This document shows, piece by piece, positions 49,787 to 57,984 of a stretch of 57,984 nt of DNA. Both the position numbers and the translations under genes were made by a program. The stretch comes from an uncultured Flavobacteriales bacterium. GTDB lineage: Bacteria; Bacteroidota; Bacteroidia; Flavobacteriales_D; Crocinitomicaceae. Numbering within the stretch: the stretch's first letter is position 1; every line of letters begins with the position of its first letter. The DNA lies in contig CAJWRM010000015.1 in assembly GCA_913046365.1 (NCBI GenBank), positions 1 through 57,984 on the forward strand, given 5' to 3'. The notes under the pieces are model-generated. The model was not told the DNA's origin and did not search any database. It was given only the letters and a program-made list of their open reading frames with translations.

Positions 49787-52522
49787 ATGTTAAAAAATTT
49801 ATTTCTTGGTTTGTCCTTTTTGATAATGAGCTCTGCTCTTTTTTCACAAACTATGAAGGTTACAGGTACAGTCTACGATACAACCGGAAGTATTCCTCTT
49901 GAATCCGTTTCTATCATTGCTGTGAGATTAAAAGACTCATTACTTTTAGGATATACCAGAACAAACAAAGATGGATTCTTTGAATTGAGTGGATTCCCAC
50001 CAGATACTTTTGACTTAATGATTGAGTATCCGGGTTTAGACGAAAAATCATATTACATATTTGGAAATGCTGAGAACAACGAAATCGATATTCCCGTAGT
50101 AAAGCTCAACCCAAAATCGCAAGATTTAGAGGAAGTCGTGATTTTCGCCAACAAAAATCCAATTTTTTTCAGAGGTGATACGCTGGTGTATGTTGCTGAT
50201 TCTTTTAAAGTTGCAGAAAATGCAGTAGTTGAAGACCTTTTGAAAAAGCTACCTGGAATTAGTGTAGATGAGAATGGAGCTATAACATCCCAAGGACAAG
50301 ATATTGAGCAAGTATTGGTAGATGGAGATGAGTTTTTTGGATCAGACCCAACGATTGCTACAAAAAATCTGGGCGCCAAGGGTATTGAGACTGTTGAGGT
50401 TTATGAAAAAGAACGTGAAGGAGCTTCCATTGGAGACGATGACAAAATGCAGGTCCTTGATCTTCGTTTAAAAGACGATGCAAAAAAAGGATATTTCGGA
50501 AAAATAACAGGGGCTTCGGATTTTGCCCTTTTTGAGGACAACGCATTTTATGAAGGTGAATTTTTGTACAACAATTTCAATAAAAAACGTAAAATTTCAG
50601 TTTTTGCCCTAACATCAAATACACCTAGATCAAACATAGGTTTTGGAGATGCTTCAAAGTTTGGTCTTGACAATGAAAGAAGCGGCAAATGGTGGGATCA
50701 ATCTACTCCGCAAAATACGAGTGGAATTCCGCAGACACTGAAATCGGGCGTTTATTATTCTGACCGGATAGGAAAAACAGGAAAGCTTAATTTTAATTAC
50801 TCCTATTATGAGGAACAATTGAATGCTGTCTCCAGGAGCAGTTCATCTTATTTTCTGCAAGATTCTAGTTATAGTACATTCGATAATATTACCCAAACCG
50901 ATACGAGTAAATCTCACCGAATTAACTTATCCTATAAGACAAACTTGGATTCTTTAACTTCAATTGAAATCAAACCAAGTATTCGATTTGACCAGGCAAA
51001 TTCAAGTAGGTTAACCGAAAATCAGTTTCTCACAAGTGAGGATTCTACATCCTTGGCAACCTCTATTCTAAATGGCAATGATTCAAAGGGTTTTTCAAGC
51101 ACCTCAGAATTCAGAATAAAAAGAAAATTTAAAAAACCAAAGCGAGAATTAAAAGCTGAATATGTCCTTAGGACTCAAAACAATGAGACGGAAAGTATAC
51201 TTGAAAATAATTCAGAATACTACCTTCCTAACGCCTATAATGAGTCAACCCTACAAGATAAAATTAATACCAATAGCTACATCAATCAATCAAGTAAATT
51301 GACCTATACAGAGCCATTAACGGAGAAATTTAGACTTCAGCTCGAATACCTTTTTCAAAATAACCGATCTGACCAAGAAATCCTGACGACAGATAGGTTA
51401 AATAACAACGTCCAAGTAGATGACTTATCAAACAACTTTGACAACCTTAGAATACAACATCGAGGAACGGCAGTGCTGAGCTATGAAATCTATAAACACC
51501 TCATTCAGGCGGGTATAGGCTACAGAAATATTACTATTGATAATAACAATTTGGTTACAGGAAACATTACCAAACAAGATATTAGCAACTATTTGCCTCA
51601 GTTCAGATATCAATATAAACCTTCGCGATCCAAGCGTTTCAATTTCAGGTACAACACGCAATCTCAACAGCCGTCCATAAACGATTTACAGCCTGTTCAA
51701 GATAACTCTAATCCAAATGCCATTCAAATAGGGAATCCCGACTTAGAGCCAAACTACCTGCATTCAGTAAGAATTAACTTCAATTCTTGGCAAGCACTTT
51801 CTGGAAGGTATATTTGGAGTGGTCTAAATGCAACTTATATTGATAACGCATTTGCAAGTAGCACAACTTTTGATGAATACGGGCGAACGATTTCTGAAAC
51901 TAGAAATGTCGATGGCAATATTTTTGCAAACCTATTTGCAGGTGCAGGTTTTCCAATTCTCAATAGAAAAATTGAATTTGAGCCAAATGTAAATGCGAGT
52001 TATAATCGAAATACAAACTATATTTCGGATCAAGAGAATATTACGGAAAACACATCAGTTTCAGGAGGTCTGGACATAGAATTTAATCTAGATTCCCTTG
52101 AATTAAGTATTGGAAACAATTATGCCTATGTCAATCCTAAAACCTCTCTGTCCACATTTGCCAATCAGCCATACAGCACGCAGCAATATACGGCAAGGAT
52201 TGAATGGAGAATCAGAGGTGGATTCATGTTAAAGGCTGATGCTAGATTTACCATTAACGCTGGACGGGCAAATGGATTTAATAATAAAATATTAATCGTT
52301 AATGCTGAGCTAAGTAAAAACTTCCTCAAAACCCAAAATCTAATTCTTTCTATTAACGGAAACGACCTACTAAATCAAAATGTTAACCTGTTGCGCCAAG
52401 TTAACGGTAACGTAATCACAGATAATTTCACTCAGATCATATCAAGATACTTCTTGATAAGACTTACCTATAAATTCAATAACAATAAAACCAAAGAAGA
52501 TGATTACAAACGTTGGGGTTAA
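49787..52522 (+). CDS. Outer-membrane beta-barrel protein (TonB-receptor-like)
   Basis: The product has 911 residues: a signal peptide (about 1-20), a carboxypeptidase-regulatory-like domain (about 23-110, VTGTVYDTTGSIPLESVSII), a plug-like region with VEDLLKKLPGISVDENGAITSQG and VLVDGDEFFGSDP, then a long barrel ending in an aromatic-rich strand (YFLIRLTYKFNN). It belongs to the outer-membrane beta-barrel family of Bacteroidota. The following gene encodes a GLPGLI protein, its common partner. Substrate unknown. Confidence 0.88.
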   Translation: MLKNLFLGLSFLIMSSALFSQTMKVTGTVYDTTGSIPLESVSIIAVRLKDSLLLGYTRTNKDGFFELSGFPPDTFDLMIEYPGLDEKSYYIFGNAENNEIDIPVVKLNPKSQDLEEVVIFANKNPIFFRGDTLVYVADSFKVAENAVVEDLLKKLPGISVDENGAITSQGQDIEQVLVDGDEFFGSDPTIATKNLGAKGIETVEVYEKEREGASIGDDDKMQVLDLRLKDDAKKGYFGKITGASDFALFEDNAFYEGEFLYNNFNKKRKISVFALTSNTPRSNIGFGDASKFGLDNERSGKWWDQSTPQNTSGIPQTLKSGVYYSDRIGKTGKLNFNYSYYEEQLNAVSRSSSSYFLQDSSYSTFDNITQTDTSKSHRINLSYKTNLDSLTSIEIKPSIRFDQANSSRLTENQFLTSEDSTSLATSILNGNDSKGFSSTSEFRIKRKFKKPKRELKAEYVLRTQNNETESILENNSEYYLPNAYNESTLQDKINTNSYINQSSKLTYTEPLTEKFRLQLEYLFQNNRSDQEILTTDRLNNNVQVDDLSNNFDNLRIQHRGTAVLSYEIYKHLIQAGIGYRNITIDNNNLVTGNITKQDISNYLPQFRYQYKPSRSKRFNFRYNTQSQQPSINDLQPVQDNSNPNAIQIGNPDLEPNYLHSVRINFNSWQALSGRYIWSGLNATYIDNAFASSTTFDEYGRTISETRNVDGNIFANLFAGAGFPILNRKIEFEPNVNASYNRNTNYISDQENITENTSVSGGLDIEFNLDSLELSIGNNYAYVNPKTSLSTFANQPYSTQQYTARIEWRIRGGFMLKADARFTINAGRANGFNNKILIVNAELSKNFLKTQNLILSINGNDLLNQNVNLLRQVNGNVITDNFTQIISRYFLIRLTYKFNNNKTKEDDYKRWG

Positions 52523-53243
52523 ATCCGTGAAGCTAATTACCATCTTTATTTTCTTTTGCAGCTCTAATATACTTGGACAGTATCATAATTATGGGAAAAT
52601 CACCTTTGAAAGAAAAACAAACCTTTTAAAAAAATACAAGGATAAGTCGAGAATGATGCGTTTCGTAAACGAGGAGAACAAAATTAAAATTGACAAATTT
52701 GAACTTTTATTCAACGACACCTCTTCCGTATTCAGGCCCATACAGCAAGTTGATGAAGGAAGAATGGGTTGGCTTACAACCAAGAACTACTACTATCAAT
52801 ACCTTCAGGAAAACACACAGTTTATTATCCTAGGACTTTTTGGCCAGAATGTTTACCTAAAAGATTCTTTACCTCAACGTAAATGGAAAATCACAAATAG
52901 TACAAGAAATATAAGCGGTTACAAATGCAGAAAAGCGCTCTATGAAAAAAACGATACTACCCGCATCTATGCTTGGTATGCTTCGGAGCTAACAACATCT
53001 ATTGGACCAGAGGGTTACTGTGGACTACCTGGGGTTATTTTAGGACTAGCCACTGAAGATGGCGGCATCGTATATTTTGCAAAGTCAATTGAGTTTACAA
53101 AACCTAAGCAAGAGGAACTTACTCCTGATGTTGGTAAAAACAAAGTATTTACAATCCAGAAGCTGAAATATAAAATCGAAAAAGATTACGGAAACACACC
53201 TTGGGGTAAAGGTATGTTTGACGACCTTTTTAGGTGGCTTTAA
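52500..53243 (+). CDS. GLPGLI-family secreted protein
   Basis: The product has 247 residues and carries the family signature in YCGLPGVILGL near residue 180. A signal peptide lies at the N-terminus (KLITIFIFFCSSNILGQ). The ATG at 52500 overlaps the barrel gene by 23 bases; a GTG at 52527 would give a cleaner signal peptide (MKLITIF...) and start 4 bases after the stop, so it is a good alternative. GLPGLI proteins occur next to such barrels; the function is unknown. Likely cotranscribed with the barrel gene. Confidence 0.85.
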   Translation: MITNVGVKSVKLITIFIFFCSSNILGQYHNYGKITFERKTNLLKKYKDKSRMMRFVNEENKIKIDKFELLFNDTSSVFRPIQQVDEGRMGWLTTKNYYYQYLQENTQFIILGLFGQNVYLKDSLPQRKWKITNSTRNISGYKCRKALYEKNDTTRIYAWYASELTTSIGPEGYCGLPGVILGLATEDGGIVYFAKSIEFTKPKQEELTPDVGKNKVFTIQKLKYKIEKDYGNTPWGKGMFDDLFRWL

Positions 53244-53312
53244 GCAAAGCTAACCTTTGTCTCTATGTCAAAGTAAATCTTTACTTTTACACTCCTTTGA
53301 GAATTGATAAAT

Positions 53313-56045
53313 ATGTGGCAAGGAATTGCAAATCTTATTTTACGTAACCGTTTCCTTATTTTAGGAGCCATTGCTTTGATAACCGTAATGTTTGGTTACT
53401 CTGCACTCACCAATCTAAAGCTTGATAATAAATACGGAATCGTTCTTCCCAAAGACTCCCCTACTACCACCAATTATAACAAGTTTAAAAAATTATTCGG
53501 TGAAGACGGAAACGTATTGGTTTTTGCCGTCAAAACAGATTCTCTTTACACCGAGAGTAGGTTCAAAAAATGGAAGCAGCTCGGCGATTCTATTTTAAAA
53601 TTTCAAGGTGTTGAATCTGTTACTTCAGAAGCCACTTTAATTACTTTAAAGAACGACAAAGAGAAAAAGGAGTTTGTTTTTGAACGAATCTTCGAAGAGG
53701 ACGATACTCTTTTTAAGAAAAAAAGCATCCAAGTCATTAAGGAGGAGGTTCGGACAAATCCATTCTACAAAGGACTTCTGTACAGTGACAGCGGAAATGT
53801 ATCTGTAATGATGATTGGCATATCTGAATCAACGCTTGCCGATCAAAAAAAATCTAAAATTGTTCTTCAAATTGAGGATTTGGCACGCTCTTACGAACCG
53901 GCATTTGGCCCAATACATTTCGCTGGGCTACCACATCTAAGGGTTGTAATTGCTACAAGAATTCAAAATGAAATGTTTCTTTTCATTATGGCATCTATGC
54001 TTGTGACAGGTGTGCTTCTTTACTTATTCTTTAGGTCTTTAAGAGTTGTTGGGATATGTCTTACTGTCGTTGCTGTGGCAGTAGTTTGGGCCTTGGGAAG
54101 TATTGGAGCCATGGGGTTTAATCTGTCTATTCTAATGGCACTGATTCCACCCCTGATGATAGTTATTGGTATACCAAACTGTGTCTTTTTGATGACAAAA
54201 TTCCATCAAGAGGTTAAGGAACATGGTAATAAAGTCAAGGCCTTATCCCGAGTCATCCAAAAAATTGGAACCGCAACCCTATTAACCAACTTTACCACGG
54301 CACTTGGATTTATGACCTTCGCATTTACAAATTCTACGAAATTGATGGAATTTGGGATTGCTGCATCGATCAATATCATGCTGGTATTTGTAATATCCAT
54401 ATGTGTTCTTCCGATCATAGCATCGTTTTCTAAGCGCCCAAAGAATAGGCACCTCAAACACCTTGACAGGAAAATTGCTACAGGGATGCTAGATTTTATC
54501 GTTTATAATACGGAGCATCGACGTCCATGGATATATTTAACCACTTCAATATTAATCATTGTCAGCTTTATCGGTTTATATAAAATGGAAGCAACGGGTA
54601 ATCTTACCGGTGACCTTCCTTTAAATGACCCCATAAGCAAAGATGTTCGTTTTTTAGAAAAACACTTTGGAGGATCTATTCCTTTTGAAATGATGATTCA
54701 TTACAAAGACAAGGACTTGTTCAATTTCAAGGAAATGAACTCGCAAAAAATTAACAACACGCTAAATAAATTAGCGCGAATTGATGCTATTCAAGATACC
54801 TTAGAAAACGATTCTCTTTTTTCGAAAAGCATATCCATCGTTGATTTCATTAAAGCGCTTAACATGGCTTATTATTCCAATGACGCCTCCAAATATAAGC
54901 TTCGTATTCGTCAAGTTGGAATGGCGAAAACTTCAAGTAGAAGACAAAAAGAGTACTTCAAAAAATTATTTCAAGGGGATATCTATAACGGTGGTTTTTC
55001 AATTAAGGAAGTACTTGATACAAACTCTCAGCATATTCGCGTCAGAAGCCAAATGAAAGACCTCGGCTCTTATGATGTCGCACAAAAAGTGCAGCAATTA
55101 AAAGGAACGGTGAATAAAATTCTCAATCCCAAGAAAGAGTATCTTGAAGACTATTATGCTAAAATAAACTGGCCGAAAGATGAAGAGGATTCCCTTACTG
55201 CTGATTACGTCGACTCTATTTTCATACTCGAATCAGCGATAAAAAGATCACTAATTGACGAGCTATCTAAAGGTAATATTGAAGAAAAGAATAAACTTTA
55301 CGAAGACAAAGCATATTTATATGAGTCCATGGATTCAATTGGATTCCATTCTTGTATTTATAATGCTATTGAAAAAGAATATTTTGATGTAACCTTTACT
55401 GGCACCTCTGTTGTTGCTGCTGAGGGAACTAGATATCTTGTGAAGAACCTCATAACGAGTCTGATTTTTGCTATTATTTCCATAGGAATTCTTATGGCAA
55501 TACTTTTTAGATCATGGAGAATGGTCGTTATTTCAATGGTTCCAAATATAATCCCCCTGCTATTTACCGGAGGAATTATGGGTTGGTTCGGGATACCCTT
55601 AAAACCCTCAACGCTCTTAGTTTTTAGTATTGCCTTCGGGATATCAGTAGATGATACCATTCATTACTTAGCAAAGTATCGACAGGAGCTAAAGACCAAT
55701 GAATGGAACCTTAAAGCATGTATTAATAATGCAACAAGAGAGGCTGGGCTAGGTATGTTTTATACCTCAATTGTGCTTTTTTCTGGTTTCTCAGTGTTTA
55801 CCTTTTCCCAATTCGGTGGAACACAAGCCCTTGGTATGCTTGTCTCAATTACTTTATTAATAGCTATGCTCACCAACTTAATGGTTTTGCCTTCACTACT
55901 TCTTTCCTTGGATCGGCTCATTACAACAAAATCATTTAAGGAGCCCTACTTCGAGGCTTATGAGGAGGAAGATGAGGTAGAATGGAATGCGCTTGCACTT
56001 GAAAAAGAAGAAGCGAAAAATTCTCAAAAAAGTAAAGAACTATGA
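53313..56045 (+). CDS. MMPL/RND-family transporter
   Basis: The product has about 910 residues with two SSD/MMPL membrane halves and two large periplasmic loops. The first half has [15 protein letters not shown] and the helix [21 protein letters not shown]; the second has [28 protein letters not shown]. Proteins of this branch export lipids or hopanoid-like compounds; the cargo is unknown here. I use the ATG at 53313, as a TTG three codons earlier adds nothing. The stop overlaps the rfbA start by four bases. Confidence 0.9.
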   Translation: MWQGIANLILRNRFLILGAIALITVMFGYSALTNLKLDNKYGIVLPKDSPTTTNYNKFKKLFGEDGNVLVFAVKTDSLYTESRFKKWKQLGDSILKFQGVESVTSEATLITLKNDKEKKEFVFERIFEEDDTLFKKKSIQVIKEEVRTNPFYKGLLYSDSGNVSVMMIGISESTLADQKKSKIVLQIEDLARSYEPAFGPIHFAGLPHLRVVIATRIQNEMFLFIMASMLVTGVLLYLFFRSLRVVGICLTVVAVAVVWALGSIGAMGFNLSILMALIPPLMIVIGIPNCVFLMTKFHQEVKEHGNKVKALSRVIQKIGTATLLTNFTTALGFMTFAFTNSTKLMEFGIAASINIMLVFVISICVLPIIASFSKRPKNRHLKHLDRKIATGMLDFIVYNTEHRRPWIYLTTSILIIVSFIGLYKMEATGNLTGDLPLNDPISKDVRFLEKHFGGSIPFEMMIHYKDKDLFNFKEMNSQKINNTLNKLARIDAIQDTLENDSLFSKSISIVDFIKALNMAYYSNDASKYKLRIRQVGMAKTSSRRQKEYFKKLFQGDIYNGGFSIKEVLDTNSQHIRVRSQMKDLGSYDVAQKVQQLKGTVNKILNPKKEYLEDYYAKINWPKDEEDSLTADYVDSIFILESAIKRSLIDELSKGNIEEKNKLYEDKAYLYESMDSIGFHSCIYNAIEKEYFDVTFTGTSVVAAEGTRYLVKNLITSLIFAIISIGILMAILFRSWRMVVISMVPNIIPLLFTGGIMGWFGIPLKPSTLLVFSIAFGISVDDTIHYLAKYRQELKTNEWNLKACINNATREAGLGMFYTSIVLFSGFSVFTFSQFGGTQALGMLVSITLLIAMLTNLMVLPSLLLSLDRLITTKSFKEPYFEAYEEEDEVEWNALALEKEEAKNSQKSKEL

Positions 56046-56908
56046 AAGGAATCATTTTAGCAGGAGGTTCAGGCACAAGACTTCATCCTTTGACGCTGGC
56101 GGTTAGTAAACAGCTTATGCCTATTTTCGATAAACCAATGATTTATTATCCTTTATCGATTTTAATGCGCGCGGGGATCAATGAAATATTAATTATTTCT
56201 ACACCACATGACCTACCTAATTTTGAAAAATTATTGGGCGATGGTAAACGATATGGTTGCACTTTTGAATATGCTGTTCAAGAGAAGCCAAATGGTTTAG
56301 CCCAGGCATTTATTATAGGTGAAGAATTCATAGGAAAAGATAAGGTTTCCTTAATATTAGGAGATAATATTTTTCACGGTGGAGGATTGAACAAACTGCT
56401 TCAAGAACACAACGATCCAGATGGAGGAGTCATTTACGCATACCATGTAAAAGACCCTGAAAGATATGGAGTTGTAGATTTTGATGCGCAAATGAATGCC
56501 TTGTCTATTGAGGAAAAACCTGATTCTCCAAAGTCTAATTATGCTGTACCAGGCCTTTATTTCTATGATAACTCAGTCATTGAAATTGCAAAATCTATTC
56601 AACCTTCTGCACGAGGCGAATACGAAATCAGTGACGTCAATTCTGAATACCTGCGAAGAGGTAAACTAAAAGTCGGAGTGCTTGACAGAGGAACTGCATG
56701 GTTAGATACAGGAACCTTTTCGTCTTTGATGCAAGCCTCTCAATTTGTTCAAGTTGTAGAAGAAAGACAAGGTTTGAAAATTGGTTGTATTGAAGAAATC
56801 GCATACAGAAAAGGATTTATTTCAAAAAAGGAATTGAGTGAACTAGCAAAACCATTAGAGAAAAGTGGTTACGGTACATACTTATTAGAACTACTGGAGG
56901 AGGACTAA
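56042..56908 (+). CDS. rfbA: Glucose-1-phosphate thymidylyltransferase
   Basis: The product has 288 residues, the standard length of RmlA, which makes dTDP-glucose, the first step to dTDP-rhamnose for surface polysaccharide. The nucleotide-binding [11 protein letters not shown] is at residues 8-18, then [17 protein letters not shown] with the catalytic Lys, the [12 protein letters not shown] loop, and [20 protein letters not shown]. The other dTDP-rhamnose genes are not nearby. It is coupled with the MMPL gene upstream and overlaps the polyprenyl synthase start by one base (TAATG). Confidence 0.94.
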   Translation: MKGIILAGGSGTRLHPLTLAVSKQLMPIFDKPMIYYPLSILMRAGINEILIISTPHDLPNFEKLLGDGKRYGCTFEYAVQEKPNGLAQAFIIGEEFIGKDKVSLILGDNIFHGGGLNKLLQEHNDPDGGVIYAYHVKDPERYGVVDFDAQMNALSIEEKPDSPKSNYAVPGLYFYDNSVIEIAKSIQPSARGEYEISDVNSEYLRRGKLKVGVLDRGTAWLDTGTFSSLMQASQFVQVVEERQGLKIGCIEEIAYRKGFISKKELSELAKPLEKSGYGTYLLELLEED

Positions 56909-57876
56909 TGGATTTTCTTAAAGATTACACAGGCAAAATAAACAAGGAGCTCGAGGCAATCGACCTTCCTAACGGCCCATCGAATTTATATGACCCATTG
57001 CGCTATTTTTTTAAGCTCGGCGGGAAGAGAATTAGACCCATACTTACACTTTTAGCGGCTGAGCGTTTTGATAAAAACGCAGTGAATGATTCGATAAACG
57101 CTGCTTTAGCAATAGAAATTTTTCATAATTTTTCACTCGTTCATGATGATATCATGGATGAGGCACCAGTTAGAAGAGGACAACAAACCGTCCATAAAAA
57201 ATGGAATCAAAGTATCGCCATATTGTCGGGAGATGTGATGCTTGTAAAAGCTTATGAATATTTAAATAGTTATTCCCCAGAAATAGCAAAACAATTAATT
57301 AAAATTTTCAGTAAAACAGCCGTAGAAGTATGTGAAGGCCAGCAAATGGATATGGATTTCGAAAAAATATCTAAGGTAACGCAAGAAGATTACCTTAAAA
57401 TGATCACACTTAAAACATCAGTTCTATTAGGATGTGCTTTACAAATGGGAGCAATCGTTGGCGGTGGTGATGTACAAGGGCAAACTGATCTTTATGCCTA
57501 TGGCTTAAATATGGGAATCGCTTTTCAAATTCAGGATGACCTTCTTGACTTATATGGCGATCCAAAACTCGTTGGAAAACAAGTAGGAGGAGATGTAATA
57601 GCAAATAAAAATACGCTTCTCATGGTTATCGCAAAAGAGAGCGCAAATGAAAACCAGCTTAAAAAGCTTGAAAAACTTTCAACTGAAACCAATATTGACA
57701 GGAAAATCAAAGGAATCATTGCTCTTTTCAAAACACTGAAAGTTCAAGAAAAATGTCAGGAACTCATGGGTGATTTCTATAACAAAGCCGAATACTATCT
57801 CAATAAAATCGATGTAAACGATTCTGAATCAGGACTTTGGTTACTAACAAAGCAATTACAAAAAAGGAGCTATTAA
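56908..57876 (+). CDS. Polyprenyl diphosphate synthase
   Basis: The product has 322 residues, an all-helical trans-prenyltransferase. The first aspartate-rich motif is HDDIMDEAPVRRG and the second is QIQDDLLDLYGD; the GGKRIRPILTLLA segment binds the diphosphate. Chain length cannot be read reliably; farnesyl, geranylgeranyl or longer products are possible. The ATG overlaps the rfbA stop by one base. It would supply isoprenoids for quinones or carriers; together with rfbA it touches cell-envelope synthesis. Confidence 0.92.
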   Translation: MDFLKDYTGKINKELEAIDLPNGPSNLYDPLRYFFKLGGKRIRPILTLLAAERFDKNAVNDSINAALAIEIFHNFSLVHDDIMDEAPVRRGQQTVHKKWNQSIAILSGDVMLVKAYEYLNSYSPEIAKQLIKIFSKTAVEVCEGQQMDMDFEKISKVTQEDYLKMITLKTSVLLGCALQMGAIVGGGDVQGQTDLYAYGLNMGIAFQIQDDLLDLYGDPKLVGKQVGGDVIANKNTLLMVIAKESANENQLKKLEKLSTETNIDRKIKGIIALFKTLKVQEKCQELMGDFYNKAEYYLNKIDVNDSESGLWLLTKQLQKRSY

Positions 57877-57888
57877 AGCCCTTTTTTA
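57858..57888 (+). terminator. Possible intrinsic terminator after the polyprenyl synthase
   Basis: An A-rich stretch ending AAAAAAGG pairs imperfectly with CCTTTTTT around AGCTATTAAAGC, and the T-run is long. Only two G-C pairs are certain and the structure overlaps the stop codon, so this is a weak call. Confidence 0.35.
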
Positions 57889-57891
57889 TTT

Positions 57892-57920
57892 TTTGAAACA
57901 AGATTAAATCCCTATATTTG
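57892..57920 (+). promoter_or_regulatory. Promoter of the last, truncated gene
   Basis: TTTG (57892-57895) and a perfect TATATTTG (57913-57920) are 17 bases apart, slightly short of the usual 19. The ATG follows 23 bases later. Confidence 0.55.
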
Positions 57921-57943
57921 TACCTCAAATTAAATTTATTACA

Positions 57944-57984
57944 ATGAAGAAAATCTACAGTATTATTTTATGTTTGTCTGTTTT
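57944..57984 (+). CDS. Start of a secreted protein, cut by the window edge
   Basis: An ATG followed by MKKIYSIILCLSV, the start of a signal peptide, runs to the right edge. A good promoter stands before it. Nothing more can be said about the product. Confidence 0.55.
   Translation, partial: MKKIYSIILCLSV

Overview
The window looks like chromosomal DNA of a low-GC member of the Bacteroidota, most likely of the order Flavobacteriales or a near relative. The signs are protein families largely confined to that phylum (GLPGLI, DUF5686, DUF6427, beta-barrels with an N-terminal carboxypeptidase-regulatory-like domain, type IX secretion C-terminal sorting domains, a PafA-type alkaline phosphatase), promoters of the phylum-specific form TTTG / TAnnTTTG, and few Shine-Dalgarno sequences. 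No insertion sequence, prophage, CRISPR array or rRNA operon is visible. Most of the window is housekeeping chromosome.

Layout. 1-3.1 kb: start of a flavin oxidoreductase, then DUF418, EamA and DUF2911 genes on the minus strand. 3.2-9.3 kb, plus strand: a small protein, gpsA-lysC, an iron uptake operon (feoA-feoB plus a 44-residue Cys-containing membrane protein) and two DUF1573 proteins. 9.3-14.8 kb, minus strand: a GxGYxYP-type secreted protein, rny (RNase Y), zapA with a coiled-coil partner, and a response regulator followed by tsaB. 14.9-20.8 kb, plus strand: a second response regulator, a 0.8 kb array of five related non-coding units, a PafA-type phosphatase, a class III aminotransferase and metF. 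20.8-31.1 kb, minus strand: kmo, queG, ruvB, a HAD phosphatase, a CNNM/CBS protein, purD, purQ and DUF6427. 31.2-32.3 kb: a DksA-like gene and lspA. 32.3-38.9 kb, minus strand: DUF5686, lptC, a TPR protein, an outer-membrane protein and coaX. 39-40.5 kb: tRNA-Phe and a sparse region with small frames and a secreted protein that is almost only a sorting domain. 40.7-42.3 kb: a lipoprotein, def and ruvX. 42.4-49.7 kb: a TetR-TolC-adaptor-RND efflux operon. 49.8-57.9 kb: a beta-barrel receptor with a GLPGLI protein, an MMPL transporter, rfbA and a polyprenyl diphosphate synthase. The start of one more gene is cut by the right edge.

The most unusual element is at 15606-16334. Five head-to-tail units of 91-97 nt on the minus strand each begin with the identical 10-mer ATGCAACTTT, carry CGTC exactly 14 nt later, and end in an intrinsic-terminator hairpin with a T-run. 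In three of five hairpins the pair that is a G.U wobble on the minus strand is an A.C mismatch on the plus strand, so the structured RNA is the minus-strand one. I read this as an uncharacterised family of tandem small RNAs. It lies between a PhoB-like regulator and the PafA-type phosphatase. Other points of note are an intrinsic terminator in the leader of the response regulator at 14760, a set of genes whose -7 box lies exactly 4 nt before the start codon (apparently leaderless mRNAs), and a duplicated promoter and leader in front of two small secreted or membrane proteins near 40 kb.
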